A stretch of 64,000 nucleotides of DNA. Source: a virus. The translations under genes and the position numbers were made by a program. The notes under the pieces were generated by a model. That model was not told where the DNA came from, searched no databases, and worked only from the letters and a program-made list of their open reading frames with translations. The DNA lies in the IMG/VR virus record IMGVR_UViG_3300038461_000042, positions 1 to 64,000 of that record. One strand, written 5' to 3'. Below, in pieces: positions 14,925 to 22,187 of this stretch. The first letter of the stretch is position 1. Each line of letters opens with the position of its first letter.

Positions 14925-15032
14925 TCCCGCATCCAACCCATTAACTCTGCCAAGAGATACCGACGCGAAGTCGGATGGATTGGATGCGGGAAATTGTAAA
15001 GGAAAATTCGCGCTCATTGGTATCTCTTGGCA
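14925..15032 (-). promoter_or_regulatory. Helix-crossing (pseudoknot-like) leader upstream of the HNH gene
   Basis: Two perfect inverted repeats interlock: TCCCGCATCCAA (14925-14936) with TTGGATGCGGGA (14980-14991), and TGCCAAGAGATACC (14948-14961) with GGTATCTCTTGGCA (15019-15032). Because their arms alternate they form a pseudoknot or exclude each other. A small hairpin, CGAC-GCGAA-GTCG, lies at 14961-14973. The element occupies the gap between a membrane-protein gene and the HNH start. It could be a switch for the HNH gene or the edge of a mobile unit. Confidence 0.55.
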
Positions 15033-15072
15033 ATCTCTAGTATATCACAAAACACAGAGCAGAGGGATGGGA

Positions 15073-15432
15073 TTATTTGCCACCTATAGACGACAAAACA
15101 TTGGTGATTGCGTAATAGTATGGATTGATAAGTGCCATAACAGCCATTACTAACAACCCAAACGCAACCAGTGTAAAAACGGCAGATCCACAGAAACATA
15201 GCGGTATTCCAAGTTCCCAATGTTTGTCAAATTTGCCATTCTTTTCATCCCTGTCGTATTGTGGCTTATTTGCCATTGCCAACCTGTATAGTAAAAATGC
15301 TACGGCAATCAACATTAGCGCCCACAGAATATCGGCGACGGCGTAGACATAGACCTGCTTTACCAGAACGCCCCAAACGGTCGGGCTGGCAGATTTCACA
15401 AAGTCAATCAATTGTTGCAACGCCTCATTCAT
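15073..15432 (-). CDS. Membrane protein with two helices
   Basis: The start at 15432 has AAAGGATATAACC upstream and gives 119 residues; a longer frame to 15516 would run into the recT gene. Hydrophobic segments lie at about 31-50 and 78-108. Between them is a charged loop (NKPQYDRDEKNGKFDKHW). No family recognised. A possible role in early takeover or superinfection exclusion is speculation. Confidence 0.55.
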   Translation of the reverse strand: MNEALQQLIDFVKSASPTVWGVLVKQVYVYAVADILWALMLIAVAFLLYRLAMANKPQYDRDEKNGKFDKHWELGIPLCFCGSAVFTLVAFGLLVMAVMALINPYYYAITNVLSSIGGK

Positions 15433-15481
15433 GGTTATATCCTTTTCTGCGGGGGACGTTGTGCGCGTCCCCCGCGATAGA

Positions 15482-16642
15482 CTAGATGCTCTTTTTGTAT
15501 TCGAGATACCAAGCATTTGCTTTTTCGGCAGAGGTTGTCGCCGATGGACTTTCCTTGGTTGCCTTCAGGGGACGTGCATTGCGATATTCTTTACCCCACG
15601 CCTTGATGAGTTCAGGGGTGGCGTTGGATGGAAGATTGGATAGTCCCAACATTCCACGCGCTCCAAAGTCGTTGAGGGCAAGACCTGCACCTATTAGGGC
15701 GTTTATTTGTTCTGGCGCCCAGACAATCTTTCCCGGTTCTTGTTTGGGTGCATCTCCAAACCCAAGATCGTGTAGGCTTTGTCCCTCGCTGCGCGGTTCT
15801 TGTGTTTCTGTCGGTACGTCCTGGGCGACCACATCGGTGATTTCATCGTCGTTTGCCCATTCGCGTTCGCCCTCATCGTCTTGCAGGGCTGAGCGCAGGG
15901 CGGCGGTTGCACTATCCTTTCCAGACATATCGCCCCATTTGATGAGTTCCCGGAAGCAGGTCTTGAGTTCCATGGCTTGCCGCATTTTGGGATTGTTCCA
16001 TGGGCTTTTGGGATTATGGTATCCGGGCGAATACATTTCGGCGTGTTCGGAAATTTCCGCCATGCTCATGTAAACAGTTTTCTTGAAGCCCTTATTTGTC
16101 TCAAAGTATCCGAGATAGCCGATAATCTTCTTGTCGCCCGGGCCGTCCGTGACATCTTGATAGCCCTGCCCTTGCAGTTTCGAGAGTTTGTCGTTCTCAA
16201 CCAAGAGGCCATTTTCTAGCATCAAGTAGTGGATGCCGGTCGTGCTGTGCTGCATGACGCGCTGTCCTTCGCGGACAGGGGTTACGTTGATGGCGTAGTA
16301 TTTGCCGGTTCGTACCATCAGGGTATAGAGGCCGCGATAGTGAGGCCAGAACTCCGCCTTGCCGCTGATGGGGACAAGATAAGCCTGCTTCAATGCGGGA
16401 TCGCAGGACAGTTCCAGAGAAGCCGCGCGCAATGCTGAGCGCAGGATGCTTTGCGGTTCGCATCTCATCAGGTCGCCGTTAGCAGTACAGGCAATCAGAA
16501 CGCTTTGCACATAAGCATTGGCCTCGTTTCCAAGAACGGCCCTGAACTTCTGAATGATGTCTGGGCGGTGGAAATACTCGGCTAGGCTGTCGCCGGGCTG
16601 TGGCGCTTTCTGAATTGCTTTTGTTGGATCGGGTGCTGTCAT
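15482..16642 (-). CDS. recT: RecT-family single-strand annealing protein
   Basis: The ATG at 16642 has GAGGAG 4-5 nt upstream; four extra codons upstream are less likely. The 386-residue protein has the RecT core (about 30-220): LRAASLELSCDPALKQAYLVPI, shortened here to its family-typical LELSCDP step, then EFWPHYRGL, YLGYFE and the NPKMRQAMELKTCFREL helix. An acidic, low-complexity C-terminal tail follows. RecT proteins anneal complementary single strands during phage recombination and replication. No partner exonuclease (RecE/lambda exo) is visible nearby, which is unusual for the pair. Confidence 0.88.
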   Translation of the reverse strand: MTAPDPTKAIQKAPQPGDSLAEYFHRPDIIQKFRAVLGNEANAYVQSVLIACTANGDLMRCEPQSILRSALRAASLELSCDPALKQAYLVPISGKAEFWPHYRGLYTLMVRTGKYYAINVTPVREGQRVMQHSTTGIHYLMLENGLLVENDKLSKLQGQGYQDVTDGPGDKKIIGYLGYFETNKGFKKTVYMSMAEISEHAEMYSPGYHNPKSPWNNPKMRQAMELKTCFRELIKWGDMSGKDSATAALRSALQDDEGEREWANDDEITDVVAQDVPTETQEPRSEGQSLHDLGFGDAPKQEPGKIVWAPEQINALIGAGLALNDFGARGMLGLSNLPSNATPELIKAWGKEYRNARPLKATKESPSATTSAEKANAWYLEYKKSI

Positions 16643-16675
16643 ATTTCTCCTCATCTTTCTCCGGTAATCGCCGGA

Positions 16676-16882
16676 CTAAAAGCCCTCGCGGGCAGAACTG
16701 ACTTCAAGGTCATGGTCTTTCTGTAGCTTCTGTTCTTCTGCCAATTCGAGTATCCAGGCGGCAAGTTCGTCTCCGCGCCGGCACGTGTCGCATAATTGCT
16801 GCAAGGGATTGTCGTTCAACCCAAGACAGCGTATACAGTGTTTCACTTCTGGAGCGGTATAGCCGTCATAAATCGGTTCCAT
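16676..16882 (-). CDS. Small zinc-ribbon protein
   Basis: This 68-residue protein has two Cys pairs (CIRC and CDTC, 11 residues apart) in its first half, followed by a long charged helix. It lies between the octapeptide-repeat gene (3 bp away) and recT. Function unknown; DNA or protein binding through the zinc ribbon is plausible. Confidence 0.6.
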   Translation of the reverse strand: MEPIYDGYTAPEVKHCIRCLGLNDNPLQQLCDTCRRGDELAAWILELAEEQKLQKDHDLEVSSAREGF

Positions 16883-16885
16883 AAT

Positions 16886-17692
16886 TTACCTCGCTTTCCT
16901 GATTTTGATGCGATTGCCATCTTTATCAACCTCATAGCATTTTCCAGCCACGCGCGGGGCTTTTACTTTATCTGGATAATTAGCGGGACAATGTACTACA
17001 ATCTCGCTCACCAGAACGGGACAGGCAACAAACTTGATTGCAGCGTGATTGTAATCTAAAGCAATTTGAGGGCAAGACGAGAAGTGTAACCCCCCGCCGC
17101 ATTCCGGTTCGGGATTCCAATCGGGGGCTTTGGGTGATTTTCCGGGGGCATAGAATATATTTACTTTGCGGGCATAGGAAGTTGAATAATCAGCGTCAAC
17201 GGCCTTGAATAAAATAGCCTTGCCATTTTTTGTTGGTACACCATAGAATGCAAGCCACTTTTCAGCAGTATCAATTATAGGAGCATACACTATGGTTGCG
17301 CAAATTTTGTTGATGATTTTCCCGTCAAATCCAGGCATAACCATCAAAACGGCAGACGAGGAAACGAGGGTAATTTTACCGTGATATGCCCGAATAAAGG
17401 AGTTTTCCCACGCCGTGACTTGGGAGTTATCCCACGCTGCGACTTGGGAGTTTTCCCGCGCCGTGACTTGGGAGTTTCCCCACGCCGTGACTTGGGAGTT
17501 TTCCCGCGCCGTGACTTGGGAGTTATCCCACGCTGCGACTTGGGAGTTTTCCCGCGCCGTGACTTGGGAGTTTCCCCGCGCCGTGACTTGGGAGTTTTCC
17601 CACGCCGTGACTTGGGAGTTATCCCACGCCGTGACTTGGGAGTTTCCCCGCGCCGTGTATTTATCTGATGCGCCTATTTCTTTGTATTCCAT
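16886..17692 (-). CDS. Octapeptide-repeat protein with DUF7666-like C-terminal domain
   Basis: After 16 residues the 268-residue protein has ten near-perfect 8-residue units NSQVTAxx (17-96) and a degenerate eleventh, with positions 7-8 alternating between RG, RE, WD, WE and WG. The period and the Ser/Val/Ala inward pattern suggest a right-handed beta-helix or solenoid. The C-terminal part carries FYAPGKSPKAPDWNPE and CGGGLHFSSC, which I associate with a DUF7666-type domain found in phage proteins. The function is unknown. GAGGAG precedes the ATG. A 53-residue gene lies immediately upstream. Confidence 0.7.
   Translation of the reverse strand: MEYKEIGASDKYTARGNSQVTAWDNSQVTAWENSQVTARGNSQVTARENSQVAAWDNSQVTARENSQVTAWGNSQVTARENSQVAAWDNSQVTAWENSFIRAYHGKITLVSSSAVLMVMPGFDGKIINKICATIVYAPIIDTAEKWLAFYGVPTKNGKAILFKAVDADYSTSYARKVNIFYAPGKSPKAPDWNPEPECGGGLHFSSCPQIALDYNHAAIKFVACPVLVSEIVVHCPANYPDKVKAPRVAGKCYEVDKDGNRIKIRKAR
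17405..17644. repeat. 24-bp tandem repeats (10 copies)
   Basis: Ten head-to-tail 24-bp units with a constant core ACTTGGGAGTT (plus strand) encode the octapeptide repeats. Only a few positions vary between copies, consistent with recent duplication or gene conversion. There are no unique spacers, so this is not a CRISPR array. Confidence 0.9.
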
Positions 17693-17699
17693 ATTCTCC

Positions 17700-17861
17700 T
17701 CACTTTCCTTTTATCTTCAAGTGCCAGTGCAACCCGTTCTTTGAACCCTTCGCCGGGTCGGGAGGTCTGTGCAAGAAGTTGGTCATAGGGATCAACTCAT
17801 CCCGACTGGGGGTAAGTTTGAGCGTGTTCTTGGTGCCGGATTGCTGAACGGATATTTTCAT
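17700..17861 (-). CDS. 53-residue hypothetical protein
   Basis: This ATG-started frame of 53 residues is basic, with no membrane segment. It ends 8 bp before the octapeptide-repeat gene, whose ribosome-binding site overlaps its stop. The C-terminus has HWHLKIKGK. A weak GGCAA lies upstream of the start, so translation may be modest. No family recognised. Confidence 0.4.
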   Translation of the reverse strand: MKISVQQSGTKNTLKLTPSRDELIPMTNFLHRPPDPAKGSKNGLHWHLKIKGK

Positions 17862-17950
17862 AGTATTGCCATTGCGGGCCGCTGGTTTGCACAGCGAACT
17901 ACGGGGTATGAACCCATCGTGATACTATTTCACCAGCCCGCGTCGTGTAA

Positions 17951-18211
17951 CTATCCTTCATCCTGAAATGCTTTTCCAAGCTCACTCGATGGCGCGCGTA
18001 CGAATTTATGAAGATATTCTTCGAGGGCGGGGTCGTCTGGAATAAGCGTCCAGCGATAGCCGAGTTTTTGAGCGATATTATCAGATACGTTTGACCGCTC
18101 ATTAAGAATGTCGCTGAGATAGGCGCAGGAAATTCCAAATTCTTCTGCAACCGCTTTTTGGCTTCCCGCTTCTTCCACTTTTTTACGAAGTGCCTTTACC
18201 GCATCGTTCAT
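17951..18211 (-). CDS. Cro/C1-type helix-turn-helix regulator
   Basis: This 86-residue protein is a typical small phage repressor. SQKAVAEEFGISCAYLSDIL (about 17-36) is a helix-turn-helix of the Cro/C1 type, followed by a short dimer-like tail. AAGGAG lies 5-6 nt before the ATG. It is the first gene of the leftward replication operon and is divergent from rtcB, with overlapping promoters between them. It most likely sets the balance between the two transcripts. No C-terminal cleavage domain is present, so it resembles Cro more than CI. Confidence 0.75.
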   Translation of the reverse strand: MNDAVKALRKKVEEAGSQKAVAEEFGISCAYLSDILNERSNVSDNIAQKLGYRWTLIPDDPALEEYLHKFVRAPSSELGKAFQDEG

Positions 18212-18231
18212 AGCTTACTCCTTTTCCATTT

Positions 18232-18259
18232 ATTATAAGCACTTTTGCTAATTTGTCAA
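18232..18259 (-). promoter_or_regulatory. Strong leftward early promoter
   Basis: On the minus strand a perfect TTGACA (18259-18254) and a perfect TATAAT (18237-18232) are separated by 16 bp. This sigma70-type promoter would drive the regulator gene and the whole leftward replication operon. Its -35 box overlaps the -35 box of the rightward promoter. Confidence 0.8.
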
Positions 18260-18281
18260 TAGGCTAATTTTATAGTATAAT
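18253..18281 (+). promoter_or_regulatory. Strong rightward promoter for rtcB, with operator-like repeats
   Basis: TTGTCA (18253-18258), a 17-bp spacer and TATAAT (18276-18281) form a near-consensus promoter. Two GCTAATTT direct repeats (18247-18254 and 18263-18270) flank the -35 box and overlap the divergent promoter as well. They are good candidates for operator half-sites of the adjacent Cro-like regulator. Confidence 0.8.
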
Positions 18282-18329
18282 GGGAAGAGTTTCCGATACG
18301 TCTAGTGCTTTCAAGAGAGGATGCAAAAA

Positions 18330-19472
18330 ATGAAAGTTATTAATACTGAGAAATTGCCGATTAAGCTGTGGCTTGAAGATGTTGAAGATGGAGCATTGGC
18401 GCAGGCTAAGAATTTAGCTAATCACCCATTTGCTTTTAAGTGGGTTGCAATTATGCCTGATTCGCATCAAGGGTATGGTATGCCCATTGGTGGGGTGTTG
18501 GCAACCAAAGAAGTCATAATTCCGAACGCGGTAGGGGTAGATATTGGGTGTGGAATGTCTGCCGCCAAAACGTCTTTAACGGAAATTGATACTAATACTA
18601 TTAAGTCAATCATGGGAGAAATTCGCAAAGTTATTCCGGTGGGATTTAGCCACCACCAAGAAGCGCAAGAATGGGCGCAATTTGCCAACGCGCCGGATTT
18701 GCCTATTATTCAAAAAGAATTGGATTCTGCAAAAACACAACTCGGCACACTGGGAGGGGGAAATCATTTTATAGAAATTCAGCGCGGCGACGATGGGCAT
18801 ATTTGGGTAATGCTACATTCCGGTAGTCGCAACTTTGGCCTAAAAACTGCTACAGAATATCACAAAAAAGCACAGGCTCTTTGCGAAAAATGGGTTTCTG
18901 GTATACCAGATAGAGACCTTGCGTTTCTTCCAATGGACACAATTGAAGGACGGGAATATTTTATTGCAATGAATTATTGTCTGGACTTTGCTTTTCAGAA
19001 CCGCGCCTTGATGATGAAGCGCATATTGGATATTTTTTGGGAAAAGACCGGAGCGCATGAAATGGACGAAGTGAATATCCACCACAACTATGCAATTATG
19101 GAGCACCACTTTGGACAAAACGTCCTTGTCCATCGTAAGGGAGCCACCAAAGCCACTCTGGGATTACGCGGAATTATCCCTGGATCAATGGGGACCCACA
19201 GCTATATTGTTGAGGGACTTGGCAATCCAGACAGTTTTGAATCTTGTTCTCACGGAGCTGGGCGCAGAATGGGGCGCAAGGAAGCCTCTCGCGTTCTTAG
19301 TCTTGCAGAGGAACAAGAAAAAATGTCGGGAATTGTTAATGGCCTTCGGACAGTACAAGACCTTGACGAAGCGCCGGGCGCATATAAAGATATTGATATT
19401 GTCATGGACAATCAAAAAGACCTTGTGAAAAAGATAGTTGAGCTTACTCCCTTGGCAAGTATCAAGGGATAG
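18330..19472 (+). CDS. rtcB: RNA-splicing ligase RtcB
   Basis: The start at 18330 is preferred because AGAGAGG sits 9 nt upstream; an ATG at 18321 abuts that site. The 380-residue protein keeps the RtcB signature motifs: PDSHQGYGMPIGG, VDIGCGM with the metal-binding Cys, GTLGGGNHF, HSGSRNFG, GSMGTHSYIV and SCSHGAGR with the catalytic histidine. RtcB joins 2',3'-cyclic phosphate or 3'-phosphate RNA ends to 5'-OH ends using GTP. In phages it can repair tRNAs cut by host defence nucleases. It is the first gene of a short rightward operon with its own strong promoter. Confidence 0.95.
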   Translation: MKVINTEKLPIKLWLEDVEDGALAQAKNLANHPFAFKWVAIMPDSHQGYGMPIGGVLATKEVIIPNAVGVDIGCGMSAAKTSLTEIDTNTIKSIMGEIRKVIPVGFSHHQEAQEWAQFANAPDLPIIQKELDSAKTQLGTLGGGNHFIEIQRGDDGHIWVMLHSGSRNFGLKTATEYHKKAQALCEKWVSGIPDRDLAFLPMDTIEGREYFIAMNYCLDFAFQNRALMMKRILDIFWEKTGAHEMDEVNIHHNYAIMEHHFGQNVLVHRKGATKATLGLRGIIPGSMGTHSYIVEGLGNPDSFESCSHGAGRRMGRKEASRVLSLAEEQEKMSGIVNGLRTVQDLDEAPGAYKDIDIVMDNQKDLVKKIVELTPLASIKG

Positions 19473-19503
19473 GCAACAAGGCTTTCAAGAGAGGATGGAG
19501 AGA

Positions 19504-19698
19504 ATGAATAGAAAATCTCCCGGAAGAATGTATTTATGGAGCAATCCAGATTTACCACATTGGCAAAGATTATTATTAGGTTTGCCATATCTTACAATTT
19601 TGTTCTGGTGGTGGTTGGTTGGAAATCCAATATGTCTTTATAGGGGCAGTAAGCAACCAGAAGAATTTCATCCAGAAGATATTTATGTGAGAGAATGA
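19504..19698 (+). CDS. Small membrane protein
   Basis: From the ATG at 19504 this is 64 residues with one strongly hydrophobic, Trp-rich helix (about 23-42, LLGLPYLTILFWWWLVG). The C-terminal part is polar. It lies between rtcB and ninG, overlapping ninG by 4 bp. The start has GGATGGAGAGA upstream. No family recognised. Confidence 0.5.
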   Translation: MNRKSPGRMYLWSNPDLPHWQRLLLGLPYLTILFWWWLVGNPICLYRGSKQPEEFHPEDIYVRE

Positions 19699-20147
19699 AA
19701 CCGATTTGTCCTAAGCCCAAGCCCATCAAAGCCAAAAAGAAGAAGCGCGGGAAGTATGTCTCTCCCCGGAAGTCTTTGGAAATCCAGCTTGACAAAGTTT
19801 TCTCCGAGTATATCAAGCTCCGGGACGATTACCGTTGTTGCATCTGTGGCACAGACCAGCGTCCCCAATGCGGCCACCTGATAACCAGATCGTGTACGCG
19901 CTTGCGTTGGGAAGAAAAAAATGCGGCATGTCAATGCAGTGGGCACAATCTCCAGCATGAATACAGGCCAGAGATATTCACGAACTGGTACATAAAAACG
20001 CATGGATTAGCAGAGTATAATAAGCTGTATCGCCTGAGCCAGATCCAAAATTTCAAATGGTCGGTGGAAGAATTACAAGAGATTCTTACCGACTTACAAG
20101 CCAAACTGGATAGTCTAAAGAATAGGAGCGTCTATGTCGAAAAATGA
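19695..20147 (+). CDS. ninG: NinG-like recombination protein (Rap)
   Basis: The 150-residue protein matches the NinG/Rap pattern: a basic N-terminus (KPKPIKAKKKKRGK), a zinc motif CCICGTDQRPQCGHLITRS, an LRWEEKNAACQCSGHN segment and a helical tail. In lambda the protein is a structure-specific endonuclease acting on recombination intermediates. Here it probably works with RecT-dependent annealing. It is in the rightward early operon after rtcB. The length is somewhat shorter than lambda NinG (about 200 residues). Confidence 0.85.
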   Translation: MKPICPKPKPIKAKKKKRGKYVSPRKSLEIQLDKVFSEYIKLRDDYRCCICGTDQRPQCGHLITRSCTRLRWEEKNAACQCSGHNLQHEYRPEIFTNWYIKTHGLAEYNKLYRLSQIQNFKWSVEELQEILTDLQAKLDSLKNRSVYVEK

Positions 20148-20310
20148 GAGCGATATACAAGCGTTCATTGACCAGTGGAACAAGCGCGGGCGGGATGTTA
20201 GAATCCTGGACTTCTCGCCGGATATTATCTTGGCGGAAATAAACGGCGCATTTTCTGCTGCCGAATTGGAGCAGATAGCTGAATTCATCAGGGAATGCGA
20301 GGATAAATGA
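20134..20310 (+). CDS. 58-residue hypothetical protein
   Basis: The ATG has AATAGGAG upstream, the gene overlaps ninG by 14 bp, and it ends in an ATGA overlap with the next gene. The product is acidic and helical, with an INGAFSAAELEQIAEFIREC segment. No family recognised. The packing and start signal support expression. Confidence 0.5.
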   Translation: MSKNESDIQAFIDQWNKRGRDVRILDFSPDIILAEINGAFSAAELEQIAEFIRECEDK

Positions 20311-20480
20311 AACTGACCTTACAACAAGCCCATCATGTTTTGCAGGCAGAAATTGAGTGGTGTCTTAAGCATCCCAATAAGGATTTAACTGCCGACCATC
20401 AACTAGGATTTAGAAATGGACTAAAACAGGCCCAATATCTTTTGGAAAAAGCAGAAGAAAAGATAAAAAAAGATGGATGA
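20307..20480 (+). CDS. 57-residue helical hypothetical protein
   Basis: The start overlaps the preceding stop by 4 bp and the stop overlaps the next start by 8 bp. The sequence begins with MKLTLQQAHHVLQAEIEW and is helical throughout, a pattern seen in small helical phage proteins of unknown role. No enzymatic motif. Confidence 0.5.
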   Translation: MKLTLQQAHHVLQAEIEWCLKHPNKDLTADHQLGFRNGLKQAQYLLEKAEEKIKKDG

Positions 20481-21021
20481 CCTTCAATCCATTGTAGAAG
20501 AAATAGGTGCGCTGGCCGATGCTATGGAAAAAGACAGGTGGAAGCTATGCGCCGCCATCGCTGCCGCCTTCGAGGAACTTCCAGCATATTCCAGAGGCTT
20601 GACAATCGGGTTGTCTGCTAGGTTGAAGAAGTCCGGCGACCAGATTTATAGCCTCAGAGATTCGGAAATTTTACGCTCGCGGTTACGATACGATACGGAA
20701 ATTCCGCCCAGTCATTTTTCTACCCTGTCGAGATTGCGGGACCGTTTCAACCTGACCGATGAAATTTGTATTGAGTGGTTAGACTGGGTGAAAGAAACGG
20801 GTGCGAGCGTGAGGGAAATGAGTTGCGAGATAACGATAAAATACACGGAAGATGGTAAGAAGGCTTTCTTTCGACGCGTAATCAGGGTTCAGAAAGACGT
20901 ACAGCGATTGCTTGAAGAAGCCGAGGCAATTAGACTGCCAGAACAGTTGCGCGCCCTTACAAAGAGCGCGCTGGCTGTTCTAAGAGAATGGATTGAGAAA
21001 CTTGTGGAGTGGCGGGGGTGA
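20473..21021 (+). CDS. Helical hypothetical protein
   Basis: This 182-residue protein is mostly alpha-helical, with a charged, Leu-rich C-terminus (about 130-180). A middle segment (SHFSTLSRLRDRFNLTDEIC) has the look of a helix-turn-helix. It is the last gene of the rightward rtcB-ninG operon and meets the leftward operon stop to stop with no gap. The role is unknown; a nucleic-acid-binding function is a guess from the basic helices. Confidence 0.55.
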   Translation: MDDLQSIVEEIGALADAMEKDRWKLCAAIAAAFEELPAYSRGLTIGLSARLKKSGDQIYSLRDSEILRSRLRYDTEIPPSHFSTLSRLRDRFNLTDEICIEWLDWVKETGASVREMSCEITIKYTEDGKKAFFRRVIRVQKDVQRLLEEAEAIRLPEQLRALTKSALAVLREWIEKLVEWRG

Positions 21022-21171
21022 TTACTTTGTCGTTAGCCAATTTTTCTTTTCCCACATACGGCGCGCCCTGGCGATGCGTTCTTCGTGCGCTACTCTAAAA
21101 GCATCTAAAGTGGGAATAGTCTCTGCATTGCTTCCGGGCTGTCGCTTGCAATCCAGATCGGAGATTCGCAT
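21022..21171 (-). CDS. Small basic hypothetical protein (uncertain start)
   Basis: This frame ends exactly next to the convergent gene and has a basic helical C-terminus (VAHEERIARARRMWEKK) that looks coding. An ATG at 21171 would give 49 residues but overlaps the zinc protein gene by 67 bp. No clear ribosome-binding site is visible. I report it with low confidence. Confidence 0.35.
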   Translation of the reverse strand: MRISDLDCKRQPGSNAETIPTLDAFRVAHEERIARARRMWEKKNWLTTK

Positions 21172-21311
21172 TTGCAACGCGCGTAATGCTTGCCGCACAC
21201 TTTGCACATGCGATAGGTGATAAACGGCGATCCCGCAAGGTCTTTCATGCGCTCGTCAATATCTGGGCAAGTGCAATTTTCCAAATCATTATGGCATTTC
21301 ACGCAGAACAT
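21105..21311 (-). CDS. Small zinc-finger protein
   Basis: The start at 21311 follows AAAGGAGG with a 6-nt gap; longer frames upstream overlap the next gene and are rejected. The 68-residue product has three Cys groups (CVKC, CTC, and CKVCGKHYARCKC), suggesting two zinc sites. It overlaps the preceding gene slightly at its start region. Function unknown. Confidence 0.6.
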   Translation of the reverse strand: MFCVKCHNDLENCTCPDIDERMKDLAGSPFITYRMCKVCGKHYARCKCESPIWIASDSPEAMQRLFPL

Positions 21312-21313
21312 TT

Positions 21314-21766
21314 TCATCCTCCTTTGCGGAACATTGACCCGAGACGATAGGCTTGATCTATTGAAATTGGGGGCATTTTTGCGGCTCTTTGCGCCCCCTC
21401 TCTGGCAATAGCCGTCTTTCGCTCTGCGTTTGGGCTGTGGCGCACCATCAAGTATCCCATAGGCTGCCCGGTTAATAGGTTTCTGCAAGTCCAGGCCAAT
21501 CCATCGTCTTGTTCCCATTGTAGGCGATAATCAAAACTAATTCCGCCCTCTGCGCCCAAAAACAACGGCGTAACGGTTGCTCGATCTGGGGCTGTAAATT
21601 CAACCCTAGCATGTATGGGAATTGGATTCAAGTCTTTGTCTAGCAGTCCTTTTTCGTTTATTAAATCCATGCGGAAGTGTTTATTTAGAAAATCGTGAGC
21701 AAGTTGAACGTCAGCTTTTATTTTTTCAAACTCTGGCCCCTCGGTTACATTAATGATGTTTGACAT
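21314..21766 (-). CDS. Hypothetical early protein
   Basis: This 150-residue protein has an excellent ribosome-binding site (AAGGAGG, 7 nt). It has a helical N-terminus, a beta-rich centre (IHARVEFTAPDRATVTPLFL) and a basic helical tail ending in an ISIDQAYRLGSMFRKGG segment. No motif identifies it. It belongs to the 25160-21022 early operon. The length and well-formed start make it a confident gene with unknown function. Confidence 0.6.
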   Translation of the reverse strand: MSNIINVTEGPEFEKIKADVQLAHDFLNKHFRMDLINEKGLLDKDLNPIPIHARVEFTAPDRATVTPLFLGAEGGISFDYRLQWEQDDGLAWTCRNLLTGQPMGYLMVRHSPNAERKTAIAREGAQRAAKMPPISIDQAYRLGSMFRKGG

Positions 21767-21778
21767 TTTATCCTCCTT

Positions 21779-21874
21779 TCATGGAACTGGCGCGCATAGC
21801 CAGATTATATAAGCTGTAATAGCTATGACAACGATCAGAATGGTTAGAGCGATTTCTTTCCAAGAAGGTTTCAT
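21779..21874 (-). CDS. 31-residue membrane peptide
   Basis: The ATG overlaps the upstream stop by 4 bp and has GAGGATGG before it. The peptide is almost one transmembrane helix (IALTILIVVIAITAYIIWL). It resembles small phage membrane peptides that act on host membrane proteins or signalling, but nothing in the sequence is specific. Confidence 0.45.
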   Translation of the reverse strand: MKPSWKEIALTILIVVIAITAYIIWLCAPVP

Positions 21875-22185
21875 TTTGCCATCCTCAAAAGAGCGGGCAG
21901 AATACAGCATACTATTATCAGCCCATAGCCAATTATAATCCACGTCCAGAGATGCCGCGATTTTCTCTTGAGCTTGACAACCTTCTGAGGCTTCTGGATG
22001 GATTTACTCTGCCAGTAGTCAAGGGCTTCGTTGCCTTTAGGCTGCGTACATCTTGCGACGACTTCCGGGGGCGCGCCTTTCAAGATTTCCTTCTGCGTCT
22101 GCGCGTCTCTGGACGCGAACCAGCGGTAGAAGTCTGCATCCGGGCGCGGGTTGACCTTCCAGTAAGATTCCCATGACATTTCCAT
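21871..22185 (-). CDS. C-terminally membrane-anchored small protein
   Basis: The product is 104 residues: a soluble charged part (about 1-75, including FYRWFASRDAQTQKEIL), then a basic stretch KLKRKSRHLW and a single hydrophobic helix (about 80-100). This tail-anchor-like layout would place the soluble part on the inner membrane. Its 3' end overlaps a 31-residue membrane peptide gene by 4 bp. Function unknown. Confidence 0.55.
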   Translation of the reverse strand: MEMSWESYWKVNPRPDADFYRWFASRDAQTQKEILKGAPPEVVARCTQPKGNEALDYWQSKSIQKPQKVVKLKRKSRHLWTWIIIGYGLIIVCCILPALLRMAK

Positions 22186-22187
22186 GG

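Noticed and set aside
14907-15017. N-terminal extension of the HNH protein to 15017
   Set aside because: The extension spans the interlocking inverted repeats and reads like translated non-coding sequence; a good ATG with upstream AGGA lies at 14906.
17405-17644. CRISPR-like spacing of 24-bp repeats
   Set aside because: The units abut without unique spacers and encode an octapeptide in frame; no cas gene nearby.
17903-17914. T-arm-like sequence on the minus strand (GGGTTCATACCC)
   Set aside because: The loop lacks the invariant A and no acceptor or anticodon stems can be formed around it; no tRNA.
21171-21518. Long upstream extension of the small zinc protein
   Set aside because: It overlaps another confident gene in a different frame; AAAGGAGG before 21311 fixes the start.
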